NCBI GenBank assembly: GCA_026391315.1
Contig: JAPLDT010000022.1
Coordinates: 1-64,000, forward strand
Reading direction: 5' to 3'
Length of the DNA stretch: 64,000 nucleotides
Origin: Bacteroidia bacterium
GTDB lineage: Bacteria > Bacteroidota > Bacteroidia > Bacteroidales > Prolixibacteraceae
The notes under the pieces were generated by a model. That model made no database searches. It saw nothing but the letters and a program-made list of their open reading frames with translations, and was not told the DNA's origin. Position 1 is the first letter of the stretch. Each line of letters begins with the position of its first letter. Positions 9,289-16,753 of this stretch are shown here, piece after piece. Both the position numbers and the translations under genes were made by a program.

Positions 9289-9732
9289 ATGGTCGAATTT
9301 CTCCAACATTACGGGCTCACAGGCCTCTTTTTCGCCGGTTTCCTTTCGGGATCTATCCTGCCGTTTAACTCGGAGGCTGTCATGTCCGTGCTCATACTGG
9401 CGGGGGTAAACATCACATCTTGTATCGTAGTTGCTACAGCCGGGAATACCCTGGGGGGGATCTCTATCTTCTACCTTGGCTACCTCGGAAACATGGATTG
9501 GATCGAGAAATATGGAAAGGTAAAAATGGAGAAGATTCATGCCATTAACCCCAGGCTGCAAAAATACGGACCCTTGTCGGCTCTGCTTTCGTTTGTCCCG
9601 ATCATTGGAGATGTCCTGATTTTGGGTCTCGGTTTTTTTCGGATCTCTCCCAAACTCACCATGCTTTATATGTTTATTGGGAAAGCCCTTCGCTACTGGC
9701 TGTTAGCTGAAACCTTAAGGCTAATGGTATAA
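9289..9732 (+). CDS. YqaA-family small membrane protein (DedA/SNARE-associated superfamily)
   Basis: 147 aa integral membrane protein. It has the N-terminal re-entrant pattern of the family (GLTGLFFAGFLSGSILPFNSEAVM), a glycine-rich helix (TAGNTLGGISIFYLGYLG) and a conserved arginine/proline loop region (LLSFVPIIGDVLILGLGFFRI). Members are short single-domain relatives of DedA proteins, which help move phospholipid or polyprenyl carriers across the inner membrane; the function of YqaA itself is unsettled. The start lies immediately after a large hairpin repeat. Confidence 0.8.
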   Translation: MVEFLQHYGLTGLFFAGFLSGSILPFNSEAVMSVLILAGVNITSCIVVATAGNTLGGISIFYLGYLGNMDWIEKYGKVKMEKIHAINPRLQKYGPLSALLSFVPIIGDVLILGLGFFRISPKLTMLYMFIGKALRYWLLAETLRLMV

Positions 9733-9930
9733 ATTTAATTTTAGATTTTAGAATTTCGATTTTGGATTGGGGAACTCTGGAAATATATTCATTTATCACA
9801 GAAACAAAAGATATTATTGAAAATTCACTAATTTTGATTGGAGGTGATTCTTGTCCCGCGACCTAGCTCCAGTACCGGTGAGCGAAAGTTTGGAGTCCAC
9901 CATTCCAAAATCGAAAATCGAAAATTTCTT

Positions 9931-10386
9931 ATGAGGGTTGTAGTTCAAAGAGTTTCCAATGCTTCTGTTTCTGTTGATGGGGATAAAGTCTCTTCCATTG
10001 GAAACGGGATGTTGGTTTTGGCGGGTTTTGAGCAGGCAGACACTACAGAGGATCTTGATTGGATGAGCGCCAAAATCGTCCAACTCCGCATTTTCGCTGA
10101 TCAGGAGGGAGTCATGAACCTATCGGTGAAGGATACGAATGGAGAAATTCTGCTGATCAGTCAGTTTACGCTTCATGCTGCCACCAAAAAGGGAAACCGC
10201 CCATCCTATATCAGGGCTGCACCTCCTGAAATTTCCGTTCCTTTGTACCAGATGTTTGTTGATAAGGTATCAGTTCAATTGGGGAAACCTGTTAAGACCG
10301 GAATTTTTGGGGCAGATATGAAGGTCGAGTTGCTCAACGACGGACCGGTCACAATTATCATCGATTCGAAAAACAAAGAGTTCTGA
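9931..10386 (+). CDS. dtd: D-aminoacyl-tRNA deacylase
   Basis: 151 aa from the ATG at 9931. Hydrolyses D-aminoacyl-tRNA (D-Tyr and others) and glycyl-tRNA-Ala, protecting translation. Start MRVVVQRVSNASVSV and motifs LLISQFTLHA and NDGPVTIIID match the family; SQFTL and the Gly-Pro pair in NDGPVT form the active site. The frame continues upstream to 9838 but that part has no homology. deoC follows 32 nt downstream. The mazG-like gene often placed between dtd and deoC in Bacteroidota is absent. Confidence 0.95.
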   Translation: MRVVVQRVSNASVSVDGDKVSSIGNGMLVLAGFEQADTTEDLDWMSAKIVQLRIFADQEGVMNLSVKDTNGEILLISQFTLHAATKKGNRPSYIRAAPPEISVPLYQMFVDKVSVQLGKPVKTGIFGADMKVELLNDGPVTIIIDSKNKEF

Positions 10387-10418
10387 TATTTGTTAACTTA
10401 TTATAATAGAGGTAAGCT

Positions 10419-11288
10419 ATGAGTCTGATATTCGAGAATTACGAGCGCACTTTCCATGCTGACGAAGTGAAAAACGGATTGGAGGCCATCCGGGCTAAAA
10501 TGGGAGGAGCTCTTTCCAAAAAGGATATGAAGCTGGCTTTCTCCTGCATCGATTTAACCACACTTGGCGCAGAAGATACTCAGGAGAAGGGACGGTTAAT
10601 GGCAGAAAAAGTCTCGCTCTTCCCCCGTCATTTTGTTGAATTACCCAATGTAGCTGCCATCTGCGTCTATCCAACGCTGGTAAAGGTTGTGAGAAAAAAC
10701 CTGAAGGATCACAATGTTGCATTGGCCGCTGTATCGGCTGGATTTCCATCCTCGATGACTTTTCTTGAAGTGAAGAAGCTGGAGACCTCGATGGCGGTTG
10801 CTGCGGGAGCCAATGAGATCGATATAGTGATCTCCATTGGCGCATTTTTAGAGGGAAACAGCACAGAAGTGATGAAGGAGATCTCACAGATCAAAAGCAG
10901 TTGCGGTGAGGCCCATCTGAAAGTCATTCTCGAAACTGGAGCGCTTAAAACCGCTGAAAATATCTGGAAAGCCTCGCTGATAGCCATGGTTGCAGGCGCC
11001 GATTTTATCAAAACCTCTACCGGAAAGATGGAACCGGCTGCCACACCTGAAGCTGCCTGGGTGATGTGCAGCGCCATCCGCGAATTTTACCGGATGACCG
11101 GAAAGAAAGTTGGATTTAAAGCTGCCGGAGGAATCGTGGAGAGTGCAGATGCACTCTATTATACGGCCATTGTAAGGAGTATACTGGGAGAGGAGTGGCT
11201 CCATCCCCATCTTTTCAGGATTGGTGCCAGCCGACTGGCAAACAATCTTTTAACTTCGATAACGGAAGAGAAAATTTCGTATTTTTAG
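10419..11288 (+). CDS. deoC: Deoxyribose-phosphate aldolase
   Basis: 289 aa. Cleaves 2-deoxyribose 5-phosphate to glyceraldehyde 3-phosphate and acetaldehyde in nucleoside catabolism. Schiff-base lysine lies in FIKTSTGKMEPAATP; the second essential Lys is in GFKAAGGI; CIDLTTLG near the N-terminus and KVILETGAL are also family motifs. It is about 40-70 residues longer than the short bacterial form but fits the longer class. It follows dtd closely and is probably co-transcribed. Confidence 0.94.
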   Translation: MSLIFENYERTFHADEVKNGLEAIRAKMGGALSKKDMKLAFSCIDLTTLGAEDTQEKGRLMAEKVSLFPRHFVELPNVAAICVYPTLVKVVRKNLKDHNVALAAVSAGFPSSMTFLEVKKLETSMAVAAGANEIDIVISIGAFLEGNSTEVMKEISQIKSSCGEAHLKVILETGALKTAENIWKASLIAMVAGADFIKTSTGKMEPAATPEAAWVMCSAIREFYRMTGKKVGFKAAGGIVESADALYYTAIVRSILGEEWLHPHLFRIGASRLANNLLTSITEEKISYF

Positions 11289-11298
11289 GTACCAAAAG

Positions 11299-11400
11299 AA
11301 AGTGCCTAGAGTGAACTAAAGTACTTTCTTTATGTGCCAGATTTGTATGGAGTCCATAACTCTAGTCACTTTAGTCACTCTAGTTCACTTTAGTCACTTT
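11299..11400. repeat. Inverted word-repeat hairpin, AGTCACTTT/AGTGACTAAA type
   Basis: Left arm 11299-11324 and right arm 11363-11400 consist of AGT(C/T)CACTTT-like words and their complements. It lies between deoC and the next gene. Same words as at 13582-13623, 42567-42602 and 43890-44009. Confidence 0.7.
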
Positions 11401-11413
11401 TAATTCAATTACC

Positions 11414-11893
11414 ATGGAAACAACAAATGATCCCGTCTGTTGTCCCAAATTCGATCCCATCCCCTGGGACAACGTCAATTTTGAATGGAACGACAAGTTA
11501 TTTGTCAAGAGTTCTGTTTGCACCTTCTTCTACATGCCATTAAATTTTGGCAGCGTCATGAGAAAGCTGAACAAAATAATTTCAGCTGCAGGGGCTGACT
11601 GGTCGCAAGGACTCTGCCTCTCCGACATCACCTCCAAATGGAACATGGATCTGTACATTAATGTTGATAAGCCGGTTCCAGCTCTTGAAAGCAAAATTTT
11701 TACCGGTAAATTCTACAGTAAAGTTTATGAAGGGCCATTCAAGGATACCGGTAAATGGTGCATTGATTTTGATCGGGTCCTTGTTGAAAAAGGATACCAC
11801 AAACAAAAAGTTTACCACTGGTACACTACCTGTCCGAAGTGCGCCAAAAAGTATGGCAAGAACTATGTGGTGATGATCGCGCAGATTGGGTAA
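11414..11893 (+). CDS. Conserved protein of unknown function with Cys pairs
   Basis: 159 aa. I recognise it as a protein type seen in Bacteroidota and sometimes labelled hydrolase, but no catalytic motif is evident. The N-terminus has PVCCPKFDPIPWD, the middle resembles the small-molecule-binding beta fold of GyrI-like proteins (LYINVDKPVP...GKFYSKVYEGPFKDTGKW), and the C-terminus has a CPKC pair in TTCPKCAKKYGKNYV, possibly metal-binding. It is soluble with no signal peptide. The job is unknown. Confidence 0.75.
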   Translation: METTNDPVCCPKFDPIPWDNVNFEWNDKLFVKSSVCTFFYMPLNFGSVMRKLNKIISAAGADWSQGLCLSDITSKWNMDLYINVDKPVPALESKIFTGKFYSKVYEGPFKDTGKWCIDFDRVLVEKGYHKQKVYHWYTTCPKCAKKYGKNYVVMIAQIG

Positions 11894-11935
11894 AAAGAGG
11901 AAAAATTGATGAGGTTTCTGCCGAAAATGCTAAAA

Positions 11936-12283
11936 TTAGTCAGTCTTCCAATGACTGAACAAAAGTCGCAATAGGACCTTGTCAGCAAACAGGACGAAAT
12001 TTAAAATAAAGATCAGGAAGGCGACAGGGACCCAATTTGATTCAAAGAAATTCAGCGTGCGGATCAAAAGTTCTTTGTCCAAAAGATAATAGATCCCGGA
12101 TGCCGCAGCGATCAGACCAACCAATATTGCCGTCAGGGAAAAATAATCCAGAAGGTCGGTTTTCCATCGTTCACGCCTGACGATGGAGGTGGTTACTTTT
12201 TGTGCAAAATCAACCGGTAACCGGAAATCAGGCTTCCCACTGAGTGATCTATCCAAAATTTCTGTCAGTTCATCCTTTCTCAT
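11936..12283 (-). CDS. Two-helix membrane protein co-transcribed with ECF sigma factor (possible anti-sigma partner)
   Basis: 115 aa. A soluble N-terminal segment of about 45 residues (MRKDELTEILDRSLSGKPDFRLP...) is followed by two membrane helices (YFSLTAILVGLIAAASGIYYLL and WVPVAFLIFILNFVLFADKVLL). Its start overlaps the end of the sigma factor gene by 14 nt, so translation is coupled. That position and layout are typical for anti-sigma or accessory proteins, but no ZAS zinc motif or other anti-sigma signature is visible, so the role is inferred from position only. Confidence 0.7.
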   Translation of the reverse strand: MRKDELTEILDRSLSGKPDFRLPVDFAQKVTTSIVRRERWKTDLLDYFSLTAILVGLIAAASGIYYLLDKELLIRTLNFFESNWVPVAFLIFILNFVLFADKVLLRLLFSHWKTD

Positions 12284-12854
12284 TGGATATCTCCTTTACT
12301 AATTTTAAGCTGTTTTCGTCGACAATATGTTTTAGTTTCTCCCTTAATAGCGCTTTTGCCCTGAACAGGTAACTTTTAACTGTTCCTTCAGCCATCCCGG
12401 TTATCTGCTCAACCTCCTGGTAAGAGAACTCTTCCAGGTGAAACAAGGTTACGACAGTTCGGTACTGAATGGGCAGCAGTTCAATTTGCTCCCGGATATA
12501 GCGCTTTAAATCAGTTATTTCATAATTTTCCATCCTGAAATCTGCTAGGTTGCGCAGCGCAAAGGAGTCATCCGGATTTACTTCTTCAAATTTCCTGAAT
12601 TTTCGCAAATAGTTGACACTGGAATTATAAGCGATTGTTGCGATCCATGTCGATAACTTACATTCATTGCGGTACTTGCCAAGATTTTGATAGACTTTGA
12701 TAAATACCTCCTGACAAACATCTTCGAGCTCGTCCTGTCGCTGAATCAGCCTTCCGGAAATATGCACCACCAATTTTTGGTAACGATTTACCAAAAATGT
12801 AAATGCATTCATGTTCCCGTCAAGTATCTGGCTGATTAGTTCAGTATCGTTCAT
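12270..12854 (-). CDS. ECF-type RNA polymerase sigma factor
   Basis: 194 aa sigma-70 family, extracytoplasmic-function class. Region 2 shows FTFLVNRYQKLVVHISGRLIQRQDELEDVCQEVFIKVYQNL and KLSTWIATIAYNSSVNYLRK; region 4 shows IEQLPIQYRT-like ELLPIQYRTVVTLFHLEEFSYQEVEQITGMAEGTVKSYLFRAKALLREKL with its helix-turn-helix. It overlaps a membrane protein gene and faces a divergent membrane protein gene. Both directions carry matching -35 TGCAAC and -10 TGTC elements, so self-activation is likely. The minus-strand promoter leaves almost no 5' leader before this ATG. Confidence 0.93.
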   Translation of the reverse strand: MNDTELISQILDGNMNAFTFLVNRYQKLVVHISGRLIQRQDELEDVCQEVFIKVYQNLGKYRNECKLSTWIATIAYNSSVNYLRKFRKFEEVNPDDSFALRNLADFRMENYEITDLKRYIREQIELLPIQYRTVVTLFHLEEFSYQEVEQITGMAEGTVKSYLFRAKALLREKLKHIVDENSLKLVKEISNEKG

Positions 12855-12864
12855 ACTTACAGTT

Positions 12865-12891
12865 TGACACTATTTTTCAATAAATGTTGCA
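12865..12891 (-). promoter_or_regulatory. Candidate ECF promoter (towards the sigma gene)
   Basis: Read on the minus strand: TGCAACATTT (12891-12882), then TGTCA (12869-12865). TGCAAC and TGTC are separated by 16 nt. This arrangement is repeated on the opposite strand at 12924-12951, suggesting both are read by the same ECF sigma. Confidence 0.6.
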
Positions 12892-12923
12892 TTTTTTGTC
12901 AATAAAAAAAAGAGAGCTGACAT

Positions 12924-12951
12924 TGCAACATTTTACAATATACTGCTGTCA
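12924..12951 (+). promoter_or_regulatory. Candidate ECF promoter (towards the divergent membrane protein)
   Basis: TGCAACATTT at 12924-12933 and TGTCA at 12947-12951, with 17 nt between TGCAAC and TGTC. The first element is identical over 10 bp to that of the sigma gene's own promoter. It leaves about 25 nt of leader before the ATG at 12982. Confidence 0.6.
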
Positions 12952-12981
12952 CATGATACAAACACTTTAAAACCGAAAATT

Positions 12982-13362
12982 ATGACAGAAGTATTAATGG
13001 CTGCAGTTGTTTTCTTTGCCATGTATCAGATTATCAAAAATTTTACAGACTTCCTGCTCAGGAGGAAACTAATAAGGGCCGGGCATTTCGACAGTGCGGG
13101 TATACTGGATCAAAAAATTGCTTCACCCATAGCCGAAAATCAGGAGGTCAATAAATATCCATCCCTTAAATGGGGTTTGGTTGCTTTCTTCGCCGGCCTG
13201 GGATTTATTTTAATTCACCAAATGGGCCCTGGAATGGGCAATGAGGATGCTTACCGGAATTATATGCATCAAAGTCTCTTGCCATTTGGAATTGAATTGG
13301 TCTCTATCTCTATGGGCTTTATTGTCTACTTCCTGATCGTCAATTTCAGCAAGAAGAAGTAA
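12982..13362 (+). CDS. Three-helix membrane protein, DUF6249-like, divergent from ECF sigma
   Basis: 126 aa. Membrane helices at about residues 3-20, 57-75 and 100-120, with a short cytoplasmic-looking loop (RRKLIRAGHFDSAGILDQK) between the first two. It resembles the DUF6249-type proteins often found beside ECF sigma factors in Bacteroidota; that match is from memory and tentative. The shared promoter motif makes it the probable main target of the sigma factor encoded at 12270-12854. Function is unknown. Confidence 0.75.
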   Translation: MTEVLMAAVVFFAMYQIIKNFTDFLLRRKLIRAGHFDSAGILDQKIASPIAENQEVNKYPSLKWGLVAFFAGLGFILIHQMGPGMGNEDAYRNYMHQSLLPFGIELVSISMGFIVYFLIVNFSKKK

Positions 13363-13375
13363 ATGTTGGTTTTTG

Positions 13376-13553
13376 CCCGTCAGGGCATTAAGCTCCATAG
13401 AAATATTTGATTGTTGAGTCCAGTTTTTCCCGTCAGGGAATAAACAGAGATTGGGCGATGTATTGAAATTAATTTGTTCAGAATGGTTGATCCCCTACCG
13501 GGGAAACCTGATCTTTTGTGCTTTGTTTCTATTGAGCTTTATGCCCTGACGGG
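13376..13553. repeat. MITE-like element with 28-bp inverted ends
   Basis: Left end 13376-13403 and right end 13526-13553 are inverted repeats with 26 of 28 matches, starting CCCGTCAGGGCAT. The 122-bp interior has two more hairpins (TTCCCGTCAGGGAA and TCCCCTACCGGGGA) and no coding capacity. It fills the gap between two convergent genes. No target-site duplication is obvious. Confidence 0.7.
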
Positions 13554-13581
13554 TAACAATTCACTTAGGCATCCTTTCCAA

Positions 13582-13623
13582 GACACTTTAGTCATTTTAG
13601 CTCACTCTAGGTCACTTTAGTCA
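13582..13623. repeat. Word repeat, CACTTTAGTC type (single arm)
   Basis: Tandem words CACTTTAGTC, TTTTAGCTCAC, TCTAGGTCAC, TTTAGTCAC just beyond the 3' end of the polyprenyl synthase gene. No complementary arm is present nearby. Confidence 0.6.
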
Positions 13624-13632
13624 CTTGCCCCC

Positions 13633-14607
13633 TTAACTTTCCCTTGTGGTAATATACTCCACAAATGCAATCAATGCCCGCTTATATTCTGAATCCGGAT
13701 AGGTTATTAGCTGTTCCAGGGCTTTTTGGTGGTACTCCTGCATTACTTTTTCGGCGTAGATAAATCCGCCTTTGGCTTCTATGAATTTTGAGACGGCCGT
13801 CAGATCTGCCGCTGTCTTGCTTTTCTTGCGAACAATGTTGAGCATGGTCCGCTTTTCGGACGAACTTCCCTGGTTGAGTGCATAAATCAGCGGCAGGGTG
13901 ATCTTCTTTTCATTGAGATCATTCCCGGTAGGTTTGCCCAGGAGATTTGATTTCTGGAAATCGAAAAGATCATCCTTGATCTGGAATGCAATGCCTGCAT
14001 ACTCACCAAACTGGCGCATGCGCTCAATGATTTCGGCATCCTCCGTGACAGAACAGGTTCCTACAGCTGCGCTGGTGGCCATTAGTGACGCCGTTTTTTT
14101 GCGGATGATCTCGAAGTAAACATCCTCTGTGATATCCAGTTTCCTTGCTTTCTGGATCTGGAGAATCTCGCCTTCACTCATCTCCCTGACTGCCTGTGAG
14201 ATAAATTGTAGGATATCGTAATCCTTGTGCTCTATCGACCAAAGCAACCCCTTGGCCAAAATAAAATCTCCGACCAGTACTGCAATTTTGTTTTTCCAAA
14301 TGGCATTAACCGAGAAAAACCCTCTACGCTGGTACGATTCATCGACCACATCATCGTGAACAAGCGTTGCCGTATGAAGCAATTCGACGGTAAGTGCCGC
14401 ATGATAGCTGCGTTCGTTGAATTGACCATTCAGTTTGGCCGAAAGGAATACGAGGATTGGTCGCATCTGTTTCCCTTTGCGACGCAGGATGTAGTGCATG
14501 ATGGTATCCAGCAGAGGGATAGTAGTCTTGGTCGATTTTTTGAAATAGGGTTCAAAATGACTCAACTCGGCTTCAACCGGAGCAATAATTTCGTTTTTGG
14601 ATGCCAT
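13633..14607 (-). CDS. ispB: Polyprenyl diphosphate synthase (octaprenyl/solanesyl type)
   Basis: 324 aa trans-isoprenyl diphosphate synthase, normal length. First Asp-rich motif is LVHDDVVD (DDxxD) and the second is QIKDDLFDF (DDxxD); GKQMRPILVFL binds isopentenyl diphosphate and GEILQIQ is also conserved. It likely makes the side chain of menaquinone. Chain length cannot be fixed by eye. A TACTTTTG-type element (14631-14638, minus strand) about 24 nt ahead of the ATG may be its promoter. Divergent from the ArsR gene. Confidence 0.92.
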   Translation of the reverse strand: MASKNEIIAPVEAELSHFEPYFKKSTKTTIPLLDTIMHYILRRKGKQMRPILVFLSAKLNGQFNERSYHAALTVELLHTATLVHDDVVDESYQRRGFFSVNAIWKNKIAVLVGDFILAKGLLWSIEHKDYDILQFISQAVREMSEGEILQIQKARKLDITEDVYFEIIRKKTASLMATSAAVGTCSVTEDAEIIERMRQFGEYAGIAFQIKDDLFDFQKSNLLGKPTGNDLNEKKITLPLIYALNQGSSSEKRTMLNIVRKKSKTAADLTAVSKFIEAKGGFIYAEKVMQEYHQKALEQLITYPDSEYKRALIAFVEYITTRES

Positions 14608-14706
14608 GGAGTATAAGCAGTTGCTATTGCCAAAAGTAACAAATTTTCGTCCACTCAGAAATTGTTTGTATCTGTTCTAAATTAAACATTTTAACGATTT
14701 GTTCCA

Positions 14707-14736
14707 TTGATTAACTATATAGTATCTATATATTTG
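14707..14736 (+). promoter_or_regulatory. Bacteroidota promoter for arsR-type gene
   Basis: TTG at 14707-14709, 19 nt spacer, TATATTTG (TAnnTTTG) at 14729-14736, 38 nt before the ATG. It matches the -33/-7 consensus and spacing well. The -7 element overlaps the palindromic operator at 14716-14732. Confidence 0.65.
14716..14732. promoter_or_regulatory. Candidate ArsR operator, 7-3-7 palindrome
   Basis: TATATAG-TAT-CTATATA, a perfect 7-bp dyad with a 3-bp centre, overlapping the -7 element of the promoter. A repressor bound here would block RNA polymerase, so the ArsR protein encoded 43 nt downstream is probably self-repressing. Confidence 0.6.
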
Positions 14737-14774
14737 TATTTCTGTATTACAAATTTTTCTATCAATCATACCCC

Positions 14775-15077
14775 ATGCACACCAACGAACAGACTTTAGA
14801 AAAATTGACGGTCGCTGCAGAAATGCTCAAGGCGATAGCCCATCCAATGCGAATCACCATTCTAAGTTTTCTGGAAGGCGAGCAGAAATTGACTGTGACC
14901 GAAATCTATGAGAGATTAGGCATAGAACAATCAGCCACCTCACACCATTTGGGAATTTTGAAATCAAAAGGTGTTCTTGCTTCGACGCGTGATGGTAAAA
15001 ATACCTATTACTATCTGAAACACGCAGGTCTTAGTGGCATCCTCAAATGTGTTGAAGATTGTACATGCACCAATTAG
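14775..15077 (+). CDS. ArsR/SmtB-family metalloregulator
   Basis: 100 aa winged-helix repressor. HTH region: HPMRITILSFLEGEQKLTVTEIYERLGIEQSATSHHLGILKSKGVLASTRDGKNTYYYL. It lacks the ELCVCDL metal site of ArsR in helix 3, but the C-terminus has Cys residues (CVEDCTC) that could bind a thiophilic metal. Some homologues sense other signals, so metal dependence is uncertain. It is monocistronic, with its own promoter and overlapping palindrome upstream and a strong terminator 13 nt after the stop. No transporter or metal resistance gene lies beside it. Confidence 0.88.
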   Translation: MHTNEQTLEKLTVAAEMLKAIAHPMRITILSFLEGEQKLTVTEIYERLGIEQSATSHHLGILKSKGVLASTRDGKNTYYYLKHAGLSGILKCVEDCTCTN

Positions 15078-15090
15078 GAGATTATCCCAT

Positions 15091-15134
15091 AAAAGCGAAG
15101 AGCCGGTGAATCATTTCGCCGGCTCTTCGCTTTT
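15091..15134 (+). terminator. Intrinsic terminator after arsR-type gene
   Basis: Perfect 16-bp stem (AAAAGCGAAGAGCCGG paired with its complement at 15119-15134), 12-nt loop, ending in a T-run. Because the stem begins with a run of A, it can work in both directions and also lies downstream of the cysN operon. Confidence 0.85.
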
Positions 15135-15322
15135 TAAGTAAAAAGAAATTGTATTCACATTTTTCATTCGAAAATAACTTAGTTAATATTTAGATAATAT
15201 GAATGTTCTCATGGAACTCACAGATATGATTTTCATTCATTTTTGCGAGCTTTTGCTCATGTTCGTTTCATGTAGCGCACAAACTTTATAGCGTTGCAGT
15301 GATAATTGTAGCTTAGATACCC

Positions 15323-16651
15323 CTAAATGTTGTAGGAAAAGACTTCCGGGTCAGAAACGATCATTCCCGCTCCAACAGTCTCAAATGTGTTTTCATCAAT
15401 TAATACGAGACTCCCTGTGATCCGATTCTCACTGTAATCGTCATACTTCAAGGGTTTTAGGGTTTTAATGGTTACGTGCGCTATGTCATTCATATGCACT
15501 GTCTTGTCGTCCTTTATATTTTCAAGTGTACCTATGTTTACCTTGTAACGAATATCCTTTATGATGGCAGATGTTTCTTCGGTTGTTTGTCTCACAATGT
15601 ATTTCCCACCTATGCGAAGAGGGACCGCATTCAGCCAGCAAACGTGCAACGAAATAGTTGAGCTGTATCTTGGATATGCCGCGCTAAACTTTACAAACAT
15701 ATCTCCCCGGTTAATATCTAAATTGTCCTCCAGTTGTATTGTGACCGATTGGGGAGTGAAGGCTTCATTTAATTCATCGGATCCTTCGTTAATAGCTTGA
15801 ATGATTGATCGTTTGTTTGATGGTAAGACAAGAATAGCTTCACCAACCTTGAATGATCCGCCCGAGACGCGACCGGCATATCCCTTGTAATCGGGAAGTT
15901 TGTCATTGTTGGAACCAATGATGTATTGAACCGGGAATCGGGCAGGAATTGTATGCTCGTTAGAATGCACCGGAATCGTTTCGAGCAGGTGCAGCAATGT
16001 TTCTCCTTTGTACCATGGAGTATTTGCCGAAGCATTGACCACATTGTCGCCGTCTCTCGCAGAAATAGGAATGAAATAGATTTTCTTAAATTTAAGTATT
16101 GTGGCTATTTCCTCAAATTCCTTCTGAATGGTGTCGAAAACCTCTTCTGAAAAATCGACCAGATCCATTTTGTTAATTGCCAGGATCACGTTCGGGATTT
16201 GCAGCAGCGAAGCGATGTAGGAGTGACGTTTGGTTTGTTCTGAAATTCCTTTTCGTGCATCAATTAAGACAATTGCAACATCGGCAGTTGATGCCCCTGT
16301 CACCATGTTTCTGGTGTACTCAATATGTCCGGGAGTATCAGCAATGATGAATTTGCGTTTTGGGGTGGCAAAATAGCGGTAAGCCACATCGATGGTAATT
16401 CCCTGTTCCCGTTCGGCACGAAGCCCGTCTGTAAGCAAAGCAAGGTTTACCTCGTCGGCCCCCATTCTCCTGCTGGCATCTTTCATCGATTGCAACTGAT
16501 CTTCGAAAATCGATTTGCTATCGTAAAGCAAGCGCCCTATGAGTGTGCTTTTCCCGTCATCAACACTGCCAGCTGTGGTGAAACGAAGTAGCTCCATATC
16601 CAAATATCCGGTCTCTTTCCCGGACAAACCTGACAATACATTATCAATCAT
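15323..16651 (-). CDS. cysN: Sulfate adenylyltransferase subunit 1 (GTPase)
   Basis: 442 aa. GTP-driven large subunit of ATP sulfurylase, activating sulfate to adenosine 5'-phosphosulfate with CysD. EF-Tu-like GTPase motifs are clear: TAGSVDDGKSTLIGRLLYDS, EQGITIDVAYRYF, DTPGHIEYTRNM, AINKMDLVDFS. It ends after the beta-barrel domains with no APS kinase (CysC) fusion. It is the last gene of cobA-cysD-cysN, but a 99-nt gap containing a hairpin repeat separates it from cysD, so it may be read at a different level. Confidence 0.95.
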   Translation of the reverse strand: MIDNVLSGLSGKETGYLDMELLRFTTAGSVDDGKSTLIGRLLYDSKSIFEDQLQSMKDASRRMGADEVNLALLTDGLRAEREQGITIDVAYRYFATPKRKFIIADTPGHIEYTRNMVTGASTADVAIVLIDARKGISEQTKRHSYIASLLQIPNVILAINKMDLVDFSEEVFDTIQKEFEEIATILKFKKIYFIPISARDGDNVVNASANTPWYKGETLLHLLETIPVHSNEHTIPARFPVQYIIGSNNDKLPDYKGYAGRVSGGSFKVGEAILVLPSNKRSIIQAINEGSDELNEAFTPQSVTIQLEDNLDINRGDMFVKFSAAYPRYSSTISLHVCWLNAVPLRIGGKYIVRQTTEETSAIIKDIRYKVNIGTLENIKDDKTVHMNDIAHVTIKTLKPLKYDDYSENRITGSLVLIDENTFETVGAGMIVSDPEVFSYNI

Positions 16652-16683
16652 GTCCTCAATTAATCAATTCAACTAATAATCAA

Positions 16684-16753
16684 TAAGTTATGAGTTATGA
16701 ATTATGAGTTATAATCATGGAGTTGTAACTCATAACTCCTAACTCATAACTCA
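16684..16753. repeat. Inverted word-repeat hairpin, GAGTTATGA type, inside the cysDN operon
   Basis: TAAGTTATGAGTTATGA-like left arm and GTAACTCATAACTCC-like right arm separated by a few bases, filling almost the entire cysD-cysN gap. Same words as at 9173-9279 and 31489-31588. Confidence 0.75.
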
